Shown here one piece after another: positions 51,055 through 59,876 of a DNA stretch of 64,000 nucleotides. How positions within the stretch are numbered: position 1 is the first letter of the stretch; each line of letters opens with the position of its first letter. The DNA is from Gallionella capsiferriformans ES-2. GTDB lineage: Bacteria; Pseudomonadota; Gammaproteobacteria; Burkholderiales; Gallionellaceae. The notes beneath the pieces are model-generated. The model saw only the letters and a list, made by a program, of their open reading frames with translations. It did not search any database and had not been told where the DNA came from. The stretch spans positions 992,001-1,056,000 of the forward strand of contig NC_014394.1 in NCBI RefSeq assembly GCF_000145255.1, given 5' to 3'. Both the position numbers and the translations under genes were made by a program.

Positions 51055-51879
51055 ATGAATATACTGCAACGAACTGAAATTGAACGTTTTCTCACCAGTG
51101 GCGAGTACGACAACTCATTTGAGATATGGTCTGGCTGCACGTTCGTAGCTCGGGCGAAAAGTGGCAGTGCCGCACTCCGGGGTGCGCTTATTTCGGAAGT
51201 TTCCACACTGACCGACCGGGTTTCTGTGCCTGAATGTCATCATTCTGGTTTGGACATAAATGCGCGTGCGAAATTTGCGCCTATGGTGAGAGGGCTGTTT
51301 CCACAGGTCGAGCAAATGATCATTCTCGATATGCTTGAGCATTCGGTCGTATTTCTCACGCCGATAACGATAATTGCCACCCTTGAAAAGACGAGATGGC
51401 TCCATACAGCATGGGAGCTGGCGAACCTCTACCTTGCAAGTTTGGATGCAAAACTGCTCAGTGACACCGCGTCAGGACTTCTTGGCTTGAGCGAAGAGAC
51501 GACCTGCTATGTGTCCATGAAGTATTTTGGCAACAATGATCCGTTCGACGATTACGTGATTCACGAAGCGGCCCACATCTTCCATAACTGCAAACGAGAA
51601 ATGGTCGGACTGTCTGAAAGCCGTCGTCGTGAGTGGTTGCTCGAGATTGATTATGCAAAACGTGAAACCTTCGCGTATGCCTGCGAAGCTTACAGCCGAA
51701 TTCTTGAGTTGGGCGAAACCCGTTTAGCGCGTATCAGGCTGTTGTCAGAACTTGCCGAAGCATCGATGCCGCCCGACAAACGGGTTCAAGGTGATGAGTA
51801 TGTCGATATACTTCGGGAGGCCGTCGCCGCCAGAAATGGCTGGAAACGCATTCTTGAGCGATGCTCACCACCAAAGTAA
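51055..51879 (+). CDS. Putative zinc metalloprotein (HExxH) following fic2
   Basis: This 274-aa soluble protein has YVIHEAAHIFHNCKR near residue 172, an HExxH zincin-like motif. About 38 residues later it has RETFAYACEAYSRI, which could supply the third ligand. No signal peptide. I do not know the family. It lies 40 bases after fic2, so it may act on the same target or on the Fic protein. Peptidase activity is inference. Confidence 0.6.
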   Translation: MNILQRTEIERFLTSGEYDNSFEIWSGCTFVARAKSGSAALRGALISEVSTLTDRVSVPECHHSGLDINARAKFAPMVRGLFPQVEQMIILDMLEHSVVFLTPITIIATLEKTRWLHTAWELANLYLASLDAKLLSDTASGLLGLSEETTCYVSMKYFGNNDPFDDYVIHEAAHIFHNCKREMVGLSESRRREWLLEIDYAKRETFAYACEAYSRILELGETRLARIRLLSELAEASMPPDKRVQGDEYVDILREAVAARNGWKRILERCSPPK

Positions 51880-52011
51880 ACTGCTTTTGTGAGTGCCAGT
51901 GCTTATTGGCTATCGTAAGGTGCAGGTTTAAAAAGTCTTCGTGAATAAGGTGATGACGCATCGGGAATACGATGAATGGAACAAGCTTTATCGAAAAATA
52001 AAAGGCTAGTC

Positions 52012-52200
52012 ATGCACGCATCACACACTCTGTTCGACGATATGCTAGCCATTCAATCTTCCTGGCATGCATTTGATACAATGGCGCAAAGCTACACACG
52101 TATGACGAACCTGATGAAATTCCTGTTGGCCGCCGCCGGTGACGACGAAGACCTCCCGCTGTCTGGCCAGCTTGATTTGGTGGGTGATTTGTATATATAG
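52012..52200 (+). CDS. Small hypothetical protein
   Basis: A helical 62-aa product from ATG 52012, which has AAAGG at good spacing (an in-frame ATG at 51976 would add 12 residues). It contains [20 protein letters not shown] and an acidic end. It precedes ihfA by 8 bases, so it may share its transcript. No family recognised. Confidence 0.5.
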   Translation: MHASHTLFDDMLAIQSSWHAFDTMAQSYTRMTNLMKFLLAAAGDDEDLPLSGQLDLVGDLYI

Positions 52201-52208
52201 GGAAAAGC

Positions 52209-52514
52209 ATGACATTGACTAAAGCAGAACTCGCGGATTTGTTATTTGAAAAAGTTGGCCTGAACAAGCGTGAAGCCAAGGATATGGTGGAAGCGTTTTT
52301 CGAGGAGATTCGCGTCAAGCTTGAACAGAGTGAAGAGGTTAAATTATCCGGCTTTGGTAACTTTCAGTTGCGCGACAAACAGCAACGCCCCGGTCGCAAT
52401 CCCAAGACTGGCGAAGAAATTCCCATCTCTGCGCGGCGCGTGGTCACTTTTCATCCCAGCGCGAAACTAAAAAACTTGGTTGAGAAAAATTATCATGGGA
52501 TAACAATTGCCTGA
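52209..52514 (+). CDS. ihfA: Integration host factor subunit alpha (extra or displaced copy)
   Basis: This 101-aa protein is a full IHF-alpha: [20 protein letters not shown], then [20 protein letters not shown] and [20 protein letters not shown], with the DNA-intercalating Pro. It bends DNA at recombination sites and sigma-54 promoters. In most proteobacteria ihfA lies after pheT; here it sits among unrelated accessory genes, so it may be an additional copy belonging to an island. Confidence 0.93.
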   Translation: MTLTKAELADLLFEKVGLNKREAKDMVEAFFEEIRVKLEQSEEVKLSGFGNFQLRDKQQRPGRNPKTGEEIPISARRVVTFHPSAKLKNLVEKNYHGITIA

Positions 52515-52570
52515 TTTTTGGCGGCCATAATCGATATTCTGATTCTTTCGCCTTCGAACGGTTAGCTAAT

Positions 52571-52891
52571 ATGGGATTTTCCAAAGAACCTACTGACTAT
52601 AACAAAACTGCGCTTTCAGACCTGCAAAGTGCATGGGCTGTATTGAGAGACGCTGTCGTCAATGATTTTAGCTTCCCAAATTCAGACACACTCCTGTTTT
52701 ACATTGATGAGGCGATGAGTTTGGAGTTTGTGAAGAACTTGAAAATGATGAAGGAATTACTTCTGTTGATTTGCAATATTGCCAGTCAATCTGCACCGGA
52801 AGAAATCATCAAATTGGCTGAAATGGTAAGAGAGGGCTTGGAAGATGTTTTCTCGGCAATCGCGGAAGGTGAAAAACTTTACCAGAGGTAA
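52571..52891 (+). CDS. Small hypothetical helical protein
   Basis: This 106-aa acidic all-helical protein has YNKTALSDLQSAWAVLRDAV and LKMMKELLLLICNIASQSAP. It has no recognised family, signal peptide or membrane segment. The start is the ATG at 52571; no strong ribosome site was seen. Confidence 0.5.
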   Translation: MGFSKEPTDYNKTALSDLQSAWAVLRDAVVNDFSFPNSDTLLFYIDEAMSLEFVKNLKMMKELLLLICNIASQSAPEEIIKLAEMVREGLEDVFSAIAEGEKLYQR

Positions 52892-52957
52892 CTTAATTTA
52901 GTGCATTTCGTTGTGAATCCGCGATATGTTAAAAAACACTTATCGGCGTAATAACGA

Positions 52958-54226
52958 TTGCAGCACTATAACAATAAAAAAATTGATGCCGGACTGCTCG
53001 GCAAAATCGTACTCGCCCGCTTTCTGGAGTTGCCGCTACGGACTTTCGACCGTCTCGTAACCCAAGTGGAGTTATCCACCGGGTTCGACGCCCTGCGCCC
53101 CTGGGTGACCGTGAGTCAATTGGAAGGCGCGCAGGTGGAGCATGATGCGGGCGAAGCCCCTCAAACCCAAGCCTCCCCGGTTCTGGGGAAGATACACGAT
53201 ATGAAAAACTTGTATCCCGGCACTGGGGCGAGCAGGGGGCTGATGTTTCTCTACCACTGCGACAGTTACGTGCGGGAATACCGGTTCGATGAAGAGGGTG
53301 TGAGCCTCATGATGTCTCGCCCGGACTTCCCTGCGGAACTAGCGGGCGTATTGCGCAGGTTGCGCCTCATCAATACCCGAAACCGGCTCACCCACGCACT
53401 GATGCAGGCAGTGCTGGTATCGCAAGCGGCATATCTGCGTTCTGGGCAGGCTTTGGCGCTCTTGCCCATGACCCAGGCGGAGATTTCCGCCCGGCTGCGA
53501 TTGGAGTCGAATCTTTCCGTGGTGGCAGATCCGGGCCGGATTTCCCGATTGGTGCGCGTATTGTCCATCGCACTGCCGAACGGCGAAACGGTGCCGATGG
53601 GCGGACTTTTTCCGAAGCCTCGGCAGGTTCATTGCCATTTCGTGGATCATGTGATTAAAATGGAAAAAGTATGGATGCTCCAAGAGGAATTGCGGGAGCC
53701 GCTGACGGATGGTGCCATCGTCGCCATCCTTGAGTGTGAATATGGCCTTCGTTTGTTGCGGCGCACGGTGGCCAACATCCGGCACGATTTGGCGATTCCC
53801 GATTACCGGAGTCGTAGCCAGCGCATGAATTATCTGGCGGCGACCGAGGGGTTTACCGCACTGCTACCGTTGACCCATCAAGCGCTGCGGACTGCGGTTC
53901 CGGCACAGCCGGGTGTGTACGAAATCCGGGCGGCGTTGGTCTCGCCCGCGAGTGAAGCAAAAGCGGGATGGTTTGAGAAAGGCGCGCCGCCGGGGCCGCA
54001 TAGCGTAGTGTATATTGGCTCGACTGGGGATTTGCGCAAGCGACTGGGGGATCACCTGCGCGGCAGTAGCGATAATGTGTTACTTTATAATCATCTTGCA
54101 GATGGTGCTGCACGGGTGCGGTTTCGCCTGATCAGCGAAGGATGGCGCTGGGCGGAACGGGATTTGTACCGGGTGTTTTGCGAAACCTTCGGCACGCCGC
54201 CGTTGTGCAATCGCATGAGCCCGTGA
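52958..54226 (+). CDS. Sigma-54 (RpoN) C-terminal domain fused to GIY-YIG nuclease
   Basis: This 422-aa protein has two parts. Residues about 130-295 follow the C-terminal part of RpoN: RNRLTHALMQAVLVSQAAYL, then GRISRLVRVLS (the helix-turn-helix), and LLRRTVANIRHDLAIPDYRS, a near match to the RpoN box ARRTVAKYR. Residues about 325-415 are a GIY-YIG nuclease: GVYEIRAALV then SVVYIGSTGDLRKRLGDHLR. The N-terminal activator-contact region of RpoN is missing. Only a TTG (52958) or later start is available. It might cut at -24/-12-type sites; that is a guess. Confidence 0.8.
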   Translation: MQHYNNKKIDAGLLGKIVLARFLELPLRTFDRLVTQVELSTGFDALRPWVTVSQLEGAQVEHDAGEAPQTQASPVLGKIHDMKNLYPGTGASRGLMFLYHCDSYVREYRFDEEGVSLMMSRPDFPAELAGVLRRLRLINTRNRLTHALMQAVLVSQAAYLRSGQALALLPMTQAEISARLRLESNLSVVADPGRISRLVRVLSIALPNGETVPMGGLFPKPRQVHCHFVDHVIKMEKVWMLQEELREPLTDGAIVAILECEYGLRLLRRTVANIRHDLAIPDYRSRSQRMNYLAATEGFTALLPLTHQALRTAVPAQPGVYEIRAALVSPASEAKAGWFEKGAPPGPHSVVYIGSTGDLRKRLGDHLRGSSDNVLLYNHLADGAARVRFRLISEGWRWAERDLYRVFCETFGTPPLCNRMSP

Positions 54227-54310
54227 GAAAGAGAACCGCCAGAGAAGAAGATGTCATATCAGAGTCTGGCGCAAAACGTGAACAAGAATAAATAAAAGTT
54301 GGGACATATC

Positions 54311-54406
54311 GTGGAAAAAATATTGCGCAAGCAAGCAAGCAAGCAAGCAAGCAAGCCTGACGTCCATCTCACCGTCTGCGGCTCTATAGCGGGAGTCGGA
54401 CTATGA
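54311..54406 (+). CDS. 31-aa leader ORF across an AAGC repeat
   Basis: A GTG at 54311 opens a frame through the (AAGC)7 tract (KQASKQASK) and stops at TGA 54404-54406, which overlaps the next gene's ATG as ATGA. Gaining one repeat would end it at TGA 54358; losing one would end it at a TAG near 54386. The layout suggests translational coupling, but the GTG has no strong ribosome site. Confidence 0.4.
   Translation: MEKILRKQASKQASKPDVHLTVCGSIAGVGL
54329..54356 (+). repeat. Tetranucleotide repeat (AAGC)7
   Basis: Seven perfect AAGC units, 47 bases before the start of the globin-coupled sensor gene. Tetranucleotide tracts of this length are prone to slipped-strand changes. Confidence 0.9.
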
Positions 54407-56607
54407 ATCTCTCGGACGAGGCCGTCGCCGCGCTGGCCCGGGCGGTCAGGATAGACGCGCAAGAAATCGCTCGGCGCAAGGAGTTCCTGAAGTTCGACGA
54501 AACCGATGTCAGCTTGCTCACGGGGCTGCACGCGCGTCTGCAAAATGTGTCGCGGCGCTTCGTGGAGGACTTTTACGCCCACATGCTCAAGTTTGAGGAA
54601 ACCCGTCGTTTCATTCCGGATGCTCCCTCCCTTGAGCGTCTGAAGCGAACCCAGATGTCATATTTTGACAGCCTGACTGCGGGCGACTACGGCTCCGAAT
54701 ACATTCTTCACCGCTTGCGGGTAGGCGTTGTTCATCAGCACATCGGGCTCGAACCCAAGTGGTACCTCGGCGCTTACAGCAAGTACCTGGCAGGATTGCT
54801 CCCTGAACTCTGGCAGCAGCTAGGGAAAGAACCAGAGGCTTTTGTCGCCACCTGCCAGTCTCTGATCAAGATCGTCATGCTGGATATGGGGCTTGCCCTC
54901 GACACCTATATGCAGACTGACCGGGATACTATTCTTGGCCTCAAGCGCTACGCCGAGGATATCATCGCGAGCCTTCCTGCGGGGCTGATCGTGGTGAACG
55001 ATACCCTCAAGGTGCGGAGTGTTAACCGCTCCTTCCGCGAGATGTTCGGACTGAAGAACGGAGAAGATGTTTCCGGGCGCGAACTCGAAGACATCCTGCC
55101 GCTACTCAATCTGCACCAACAGGCGCAAGTTGTCCTCACCAGCGGGATTGCCTTGCGTGGCATTGACGCTGCGCTGGGCGAAAAATGGCTGCGCCTCACC
55201 ATCACTGGAATCCGGCTTGCAGAAGAAGAAGAAGAAGAAGATCTGCTGGTCATAGTGGAGGACATCACTAAGCTTAAAGCGCAGGCGGTTCATATTGAGC
55301 AACTCGCCTTTTATGATTCTCTAACCGGCCTGCCCAACCGTAGCCTGTTGCGGGATCGCGTGCAGCGTGTGCTGGCCCACAGCGCACGCCACAAGAACCA
55401 TGGTGCAATCCTGTTTATTGATCTGGACAACTTCAAGGCACTTAACGATACCAAGGGTCACAACATCGGTGATCTGCTGCTGATTGAGGTCGCCAAACGT
55501 CTCCAGGATTGCGTGCGCAACAGTGATACGGTCGCCCGAATGGGTGGCGACGAGTTCGTCGTCGTGCTTGAGGAACTGAACGAAGATACCCAGCAAGCGG
55601 TAGCACAAGCCCAGGATATTGGAGAGACGGTTCTTGCCTCCCTTAACCGGCCCTTCAATCTTCAGGGGTTTGAACACTACAGCTCCGCCAGTATTGGCAT
55701 CAGTTTGTTCCGTGACAACGAGATCGGCATGGATGACGTGTTCAAGCACGCCGATACCGCAATGTATCAGGCTAAGACCTCTGGCCGCAACACCCTTCGT
55801 TTCTTCGATCCGGACATGCAGGCATCGCTCGAAGCCCGTGCTGTGCTTGAAATCGACTTGCGCCACGCACTTTCCCTGCAGCAATTCAAGCTTTTCTTCC
55901 AGATACAGATGAATGCCGCTAATCAGCCCATCGGTGCTGAAGCATTGCTGCGCTGGCTGCATCCCAAACGCGGTCTGGTCTCGCCGCTGGACTTCATCTC
56001 CCTGGCGGAAGATACCGGGCTGATTCTGCCCATCGGGCAATGGGTGTTGGAAACCGCTTGCACCCAGATCAAGGCTTGGGAAGCAAACCCGTTGGCATGC
56101 GAACTGCAACTCGCCGTCAACGTGAGCGCGCGGCAATTCCACCAACCGGACTTCGTCGAACAAGTGCGTGCAGCCCTTGAAAAGACCGGTGCCGATCCGG
56201 CCCGGCTCAAGCTCGAACTGACCGAGAGCGTGGTGCTGAACAACATCAATGATGCTGTCATCAAGATGAGCGACCTCAAGGAGGTCGGCGTGCGTTTCTC
56301 CATGGACGACTTTGGCACAGGCTATTCATCACTATCTTACTTGACACAACTTCCGCTTGACCAACTGAAAATTGATCTGTCTTTCGTGTATAATATTGGC
56401 ATAAAACCCACTGATGCAGTGATCGTACAGACCATCATCAGCATGGGCAACAGCCTGGGAATGGAAGTGATTGCGGAAGGAGTAGAAACCGAGGCGCAGC
56501 GTGACTTCCTCGAACGTAATGGCTGTCACGCGTACCAAGGTTATTTGTTTAGCAAACCCGTGTCGATCGGAGAGTTTGAGGGATTGATTCGTCGAATGCC
56601 GATTTGA
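54403..56607 (+). CDS. Globin-coupled sensor GGDEF-EAL protein
   Basis: This 734-aa protein begins with a protoglobin heme domain (residues 20-170). The likely proximal His lies in RVGVVHQHIGLEPKWYLGAY near residue 111. A PAS domain follows (ASLPAGLIVVNDTLKVRSVN), with a six-Glu run encoded by GAA/GAG repeats. The GGDEF domain (RMGGDEFVVVLEE near 381) and EAL domain (GAEALLRWLHP near 512, MDDFGTGYSSLSYL near 633, VIAEGVETEA) look intact. It probably senses O2 or redox state and sets c-di-GMP. Start ATG 54403. Confidence 0.94.
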   Translation: MNLSDEAVAALARAVRIDAQEIARRKEFLKFDETDVSLLTGLHARLQNVSRRFVEDFYAHMLKFEETRRFIPDAPSLERLKRTQMSYFDSLTAGDYGSEYILHRLRVGVVHQHIGLEPKWYLGAYSKYLAGLLPELWQQLGKEPEAFVATCQSLIKIVMLDMGLALDTYMQTDRDTILGLKRYAEDIIASLPAGLIVVNDTLKVRSVNRSFREMFGLKNGEDVSGRELEDILPLLNLHQQAQVVLTSGIALRGIDAALGEKWLRLTITGIRLAEEEEEEDLLVIVEDITKLKAQAVHIEQLAFYDSLTGLPNRSLLRDRVQRVLAHSARHKNHGAILFIDLDNFKALNDTKGHNIGDLLLIEVAKRLQDCVRNSDTVARMGGDEFVVVLEELNEDTQQAVAQAQDIGETVLASLNRPFNLQGFEHYSSASIGISLFRDNEIGMDDVFKHADTAMYQAKTSGRNTLRFFDPDMQASLEARAVLEIDLRHALSLQQFKLFFQIQMNAANQPIGAEALLRWLHPKRGLVSPLDFISLAEDTGLILPIGQWVLETACTQIKAWEANPLACELQLAVNVSARQFHQPDFVEQVRAALEKTGADPARLKLELTESVVLNNINDAVIKMSDLKEVGVRFSMDDFGTGYSSLSYLTQLPLDQLKIDLSFVYNIGIKPTDAVIVQTIISMGNSLGMEVIAEGVETEAQRDFLERNGCHAYQGYLFSKPVSIGEFEGLIRRMPI

Positions 56608-56844
56608 TGGAGCAACCGGTTTCATCGGTCTATAATTCTCATCGTGCAACAGAAATACAAACTACACCGAATGACGGGTTTCTGGATGGATGTATCGGCT
56701 CAGTTGATAAACGACATCCGTAGCTCTTAACCGGATTCCGTTAATTCCTGAAGGAACTTTGCACGAGCATAATGAAGATGGTTTTCATCAGGACACGTAC
56801 TGTTGACCCGATAGCATGGCATACCAACTAAGCAAGAAGAAAAC

Positions 56845-57069
56845 ATGGACAAACTACTGGATGGATTGGAACGCCCTGAGCGGATGGCAAACATCATCGC
56901 TCAACAACCTGAATACATCAGGGATGACATCGCAAGGCTTGTGGTGGCAGAACAGAAGTCTGGATCGTTTGGTGATCTGATTAAACGTTCCGTTGGACTG
57001 ACAGAAGCTCACAAGGCATATCAGGGCTCGAACGTGGTGTCGATGATCGGCAGACAGCTCACGAAATAA
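56845..57069 (+). CDS. Small hypothetical protein
   Basis: This 74-aa soluble helical protein has RMANIIAQQPEYIRDDIARL. Its ATG follows AAGAAGAAAA. A TTGACC stretch about 45 bases upstream may be a -35 box. No family recognised; it precedes the alpha-CTD-like gene. Confidence 0.55.
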   Translation: MDKLLDGLERPERMANIIAQQPEYIRDDIARLVVAEQKSGSFGDLIKRSVGLTEAHKAYQGSNVVSMIGRQLTK

Positions 57070-57130
57070 TGATGATTGTTTTTTTGAGTTTGTCTAATTT
57101 GGGTTGGAGTGCTTGGAGGAAGTCGCAGTC

Positions 57131-57529
57131 ATGTCTGGTCTGTGCGATCAAATAACGACGGAACGAGAGGTTCGCCGCAAACGGGATCAGGAAATCGTCG
57201 CGGCTCGGGAAACGGGCCAATCCTATGCTGCCATCGGTCGCGCGTTTCAAATGTCGGGTGACAATGTCAAAGATAGAATAGAGCGATTCCACCGAAACAA
57301 ACGAATGCATGAAAGCATTGACCCGTTCGTCAAGCTTACTCCGAGAACATTGCGCCTTCTCCATGAAGAAGGGTTGGCGACAGTAGAGAAAGTTGTCGAG
57401 CTTTATCGAAGAAACGAGCTTTTTCGTATTCGCAATTTCGGGAAAAAGAGTTTGAGGGAGATCGAAAAATGGTTTCCTGTAAAACCCGCCAAGAGTCAGA
57501 TAGCGCCATCTATAATAAACGATCGTTGA
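57131..57529 (+). CDS. HTH protein with RNA polymerase alpha-CTD-like domain
   Basis: This 132-aa protein joins a helix-turn-helix (AARETGQSYAAIGRAFQMSG, residues 24-43) to a C-terminal segment LTPRTLRLLHEEGLATVEKV and RRNELFRIRNFGKKSLREIE. The latter matches the helix-hairpin-helix pattern of the alpha subunit C-terminal domain (NFGRKSLNEI). It may bind DNA and stand in for, or compete with, alpha-CTD at a promoter. I used ATG 57131 after GGAGG. Its stop codon lies inside the operator of hipBA2. Confidence 0.7.
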   Translation: MSGLCDQITTEREVRRKRDQEIVAARETGQSYAAIGRAFQMSGDNVKDRIERFHRNKRMHESIDPFVKLTPRTLRLLHEEGLATVEKVVELYRRNELFRIRNFGKKSLREIEKWFPVKPAKSQIAPSIINDR

Positions 57530-57580
57530 TTTTTTATTGCATTGAGGGTTAGTGCAAAGTAAAATTCAACGATCGTTTAT
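57515..57580 (+). promoter_or_regulatory. Paired operators of hipBA2
   Basis: ATAAACGATCGTTGA (57515-57529) and TCAACGATCGTTTAT (57566-57580) are exact inverted copies, each with the palindromic core AACGATCGTT. A TTGCAT box lies between. The second site ends 4 bases before the hipB start codon. Confidence 0.8.
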
Positions 57581-57584
57581 CTTT

Positions 57585-57833
57585 ATGGTGGTGGCTATGG
57601 CGCACAGGGAAGTTAGCATTTCTTCTGTCAGCGAATTAGGGGATATCCTTCGGGCTGTTCGCAAGGAGTCTGGCCTGACTCAGCGTGATGCTGCTGCGCT
57701 GTGTAATGTTAGTCTGCCATTTCTTAACGGTCTGGAGCAAGGGAAATCAACTGCACAGATCGGGAAAGTTTTGTCCGTTTGTAGTCGTTTTGGCATTGAT
57801 GTCAGGCTGAGGCTGCCGGGTGACACTACATGA
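57585..57833 (+). CDS. hipB: HipB-like XRE antitoxin 2
   Basis: This 82-aa regulator has LGDILRAVRKESGLTQRDAA and LCNVSLPFLNGLEQGKSTAQ, a standard helix-turn-helix, and ends VDVRLRLPGD. ATG 57585 follows the operator; ATG 57597 is the alternative. It overlaps hipA as ATGA. It would repress via the AACGATCGTT sites and hold HipA inactive. Confidence 0.87.
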   Translation: MVVAMAHREVSISSVSELGDILRAVRKESGLTQRDAAALCNVSLPFLNGLEQGKSTAQIGKVLSVCSRFGIDVRLRLPGDTT

Positions 57834-59182
57834 GTGCTTTGATCGTCTCGGCCAATGGGATACCGGTTGGAACCCTTGAAATTAAGCAGGGACAGTGGAA
57901 ATTTGACTACTCGACTGAGTGGAAAGATTATGCACTTTCGCCGATTTTTCCGATCTCCACCCGAGCGTTCGAAGATACCGCGAATGCCAGGACGGTCGAG
58001 TGGTTCTTCGAGAACCTGTTGCCCGAAGGTCGGCTGCGAGACCTGATCGCCTTACGGGACAGAATCGATCCTCGGGATACGTGGGCGCTACTGATCCGAC
58101 ATGGACAGGACACTGCGGGGGCGCTTTCGCTGACGCCAGAAGGATACACTGCCGCGACAGAGGAAATTCTGATTCCACTTTCACAAGAGGCACTTCAGGA
58201 AAAAATTAAGGCTTCCAGGGCGCGCAATCTCCCTCTGATGGCCTCATGGGATGAAATCCACATGTCCCTGGCAGGTGCTCAGGAAAAACTCGGGCTGCGT
58301 ATTGACACCGATGGTGCGCTGTTCCTGCCTGAAGGTTCGGCACCCTCGACCCATATCGTCAAACCGGAGAATGCCAGTGCGGACTTCCCGTATTGCCCGG
58401 CCAACGAATTTTTTTGCATGCGCCTGGCTCATGAGCTGAAAGTTTCAGTTCCCAACGTCGGCTTGCTGCATCTTCCCGAACCACTTTATGTCATTGAGCG
58501 GTTTGACCGTGAGCCATTGAGTGCTGAGAAAGGCCTTGGCAGGGTATTCAGGCGGCTCCACCAGATAGACCTGTGCCAAACATTGGGTGTGCCACCGTCG
58601 AAAAAATATGAGAGTGAAGGTGGCTTGGGGCTGCATCACCTGTTCGAGGTTCTCAGAGGCACCTTCATCGAACGTCCAATCGTAGCGGCCAATGCCGTTG
58701 TTCATTGGATTGCCTTTAATTATTTAATCGGTAATCTGGATGCACACGCAAAAAATATTGCTTTCCTGATGCGTGGACAAAAAGCGGCAGTAGCGCCGTT
58801 CTACGACATGCTTTGCGTGGAGGCCTATCTGCCAAGGCAGACGATGGCGATGTCTATCGCAGGAGAGAATAAGCCGGGATGGGTGGAAGGGGCGCATTGG
58901 GATGCAATGGCCTATGAGACGGGTGTCGCGCCTCGACTTGTTCGTAGTGTCTTATCGCGAATGAGTGCGGATTTACCGGAAGCGATCTCCAGGGTAATCG
59001 GTGATGAACGACTGACCAATGAGGAGCGAGTATTTTTGCGAGAAAAAGTGCTCACCGTTATTGATGAGCGAAGAGGGTTCGTAGCTGATGCACTCAAGTC
59101 TCGACCGTCTTCGATCAATGAATTATTGAACAGTCGGGAATTTGATCCGTCAGTACTGGCGCGGTTGTCCAAGCTTTCGTGA
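57830..59182 (+). CDS. hipA: HipA-like kinase toxin 2
   Basis: This 450-aa kinase has MSLAGAQEKLGL (near 146), STHIVKPE, YVIERFDR (near 221), IGNLDAHAKNIAF (catalytic Asp and Asn, near 301) and PFYDMLCVEAY (near 324). All key residues are present. It is more distant from HipA 1 than its partner gene order suggests, as its N-terminal domain differs and it has a longer C-terminal lobe. It is coupled to hipB2. Confidence 0.92.
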   Translation: MSALIVSANGIPVGTLEIKQGQWKFDYSTEWKDYALSPIFPISTRAFEDTANARTVEWFFENLLPEGRLRDLIALRDRIDPRDTWALLIRHGQDTAGALSLTPEGYTAATEEILIPLSQEALQEKIKASRARNLPLMASWDEIHMSLAGAQEKLGLRIDTDGALFLPEGSAPSTHIVKPENASADFPYCPANEFFCMRLAHELKVSVPNVGLLHLPEPLYVIERFDREPLSAEKGLGRVFRRLHQIDLCQTLGVPPSKKYESEGGLGLHHLFEVLRGTFIERPIVAANAVVHWIAFNYLIGNLDAHAKNIAFLMRGQKAAVAPFYDMLCVEAYLPRQTMAMSIAGENKPGWVEGAHWDAMAYETGVAPRLVRSVLSRMSADLPEAISRVIGDERLTNEERVFLREKVLTVIDERRGFVADALKSRPSSINELLNSREFDPSVLARLSKLS

Positions 59183-59233
59183 TGTGTAGTGAAGAGCCAG
59201 TTTTCGCGACCGGTGGCAAATATTGAGGAAAAA

Positions 59234-59770
59234 ATGATTGAGGCACCCATCAGCACTCCACCGCAAGCGTACATGGATATTATTGGTTCGCTGATCGACA
59301 AAGCGCGCGACTTTCTGGAGGTCGGCGAAAAGCTTCAAGCGCTCGCCTTCGTTGGCAATCTGACCAGCAAGCAAATCATCCCAGTGATGATTCAGTCGGG
59401 AAGCATCAAGGACAAAGATCACTCTGCGCTGGCGATACAGTCAGCGGCGTTGGCCTTGGATGCTGATTTTGTGTTCACCATCACGGAAGCATGGTCACTG
59501 CGGTCAGATAAAATACGGCAGATGAACGCGATCCTTGATAAGTACGGCAGTATCGGCGCCTCGCCTTACGCGATAGACGTGTGCATGCTTACGTTGGAAA
59601 CAAGGCGCGGTGTGTGGGTCGCGCAACCGCAAATCAAGCCCAAGGGAATTTCCAAGAAGAAGCGGACAATTGGCGTGGTTGAATTCCGCTATTACTCGGA
59701 AGTGAAAGGCCGACTTTCGCATCTGCTGCCCAGGAAGGACGATGACGAGATGCCGACAATTTTACATTGA
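59234..59770 (+). CDS. Hypothetical protein following hipBA2
   Basis: This 178-aa soluble protein has LIDKARDFLEVGEKLQALAF and AALALDADFVFTITEAWSLR in the middle, then a basic KPKGISKKKRTIGVVEFRYY end. ATG 59234 follows GAGGAA; an in-frame GTG at 59189 is possible. It lies 50 bases after hipA2. No family recognised. Confidence 0.6.
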   Translation: MIEAPISTPPQAYMDIIGSLIDKARDFLEVGEKLQALAFVGNLTSKQIIPVMIQSGSIKDKDHSALAIQSAALALDADFVFTITEAWSLRSDKIRQMNAILDKYGSIGASPYAIDVCMLTLETRRGVWVAQPQIKPKGISKKKRTIGVVEFRYYSEVKGRLSHLLPRKDDDEMPTILH

Positions 59771-59876
59771 TGGAAATTGATGCATAAAGCTGGATTGTGG
59801 GTATTTAAGCTGCAGCTAGCAGTGGAAGTATTCATTGATCAGAACGACTACTTTTTAATCACATGATCGTATTGCC

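Noticed and set aside
54329..54356. AAGC repeats as a possible CRISPR or satellite
   Set aside because: A pure 4-base tandem repeat without spacers; a simple sequence repeat, not an array.
55214..55244. GAA/GAG trinucleotide run in the globin-sensor gene as a frame-shifting tract
   Set aside because: The unit is three bases, so length changes would only add or remove Glu residues.
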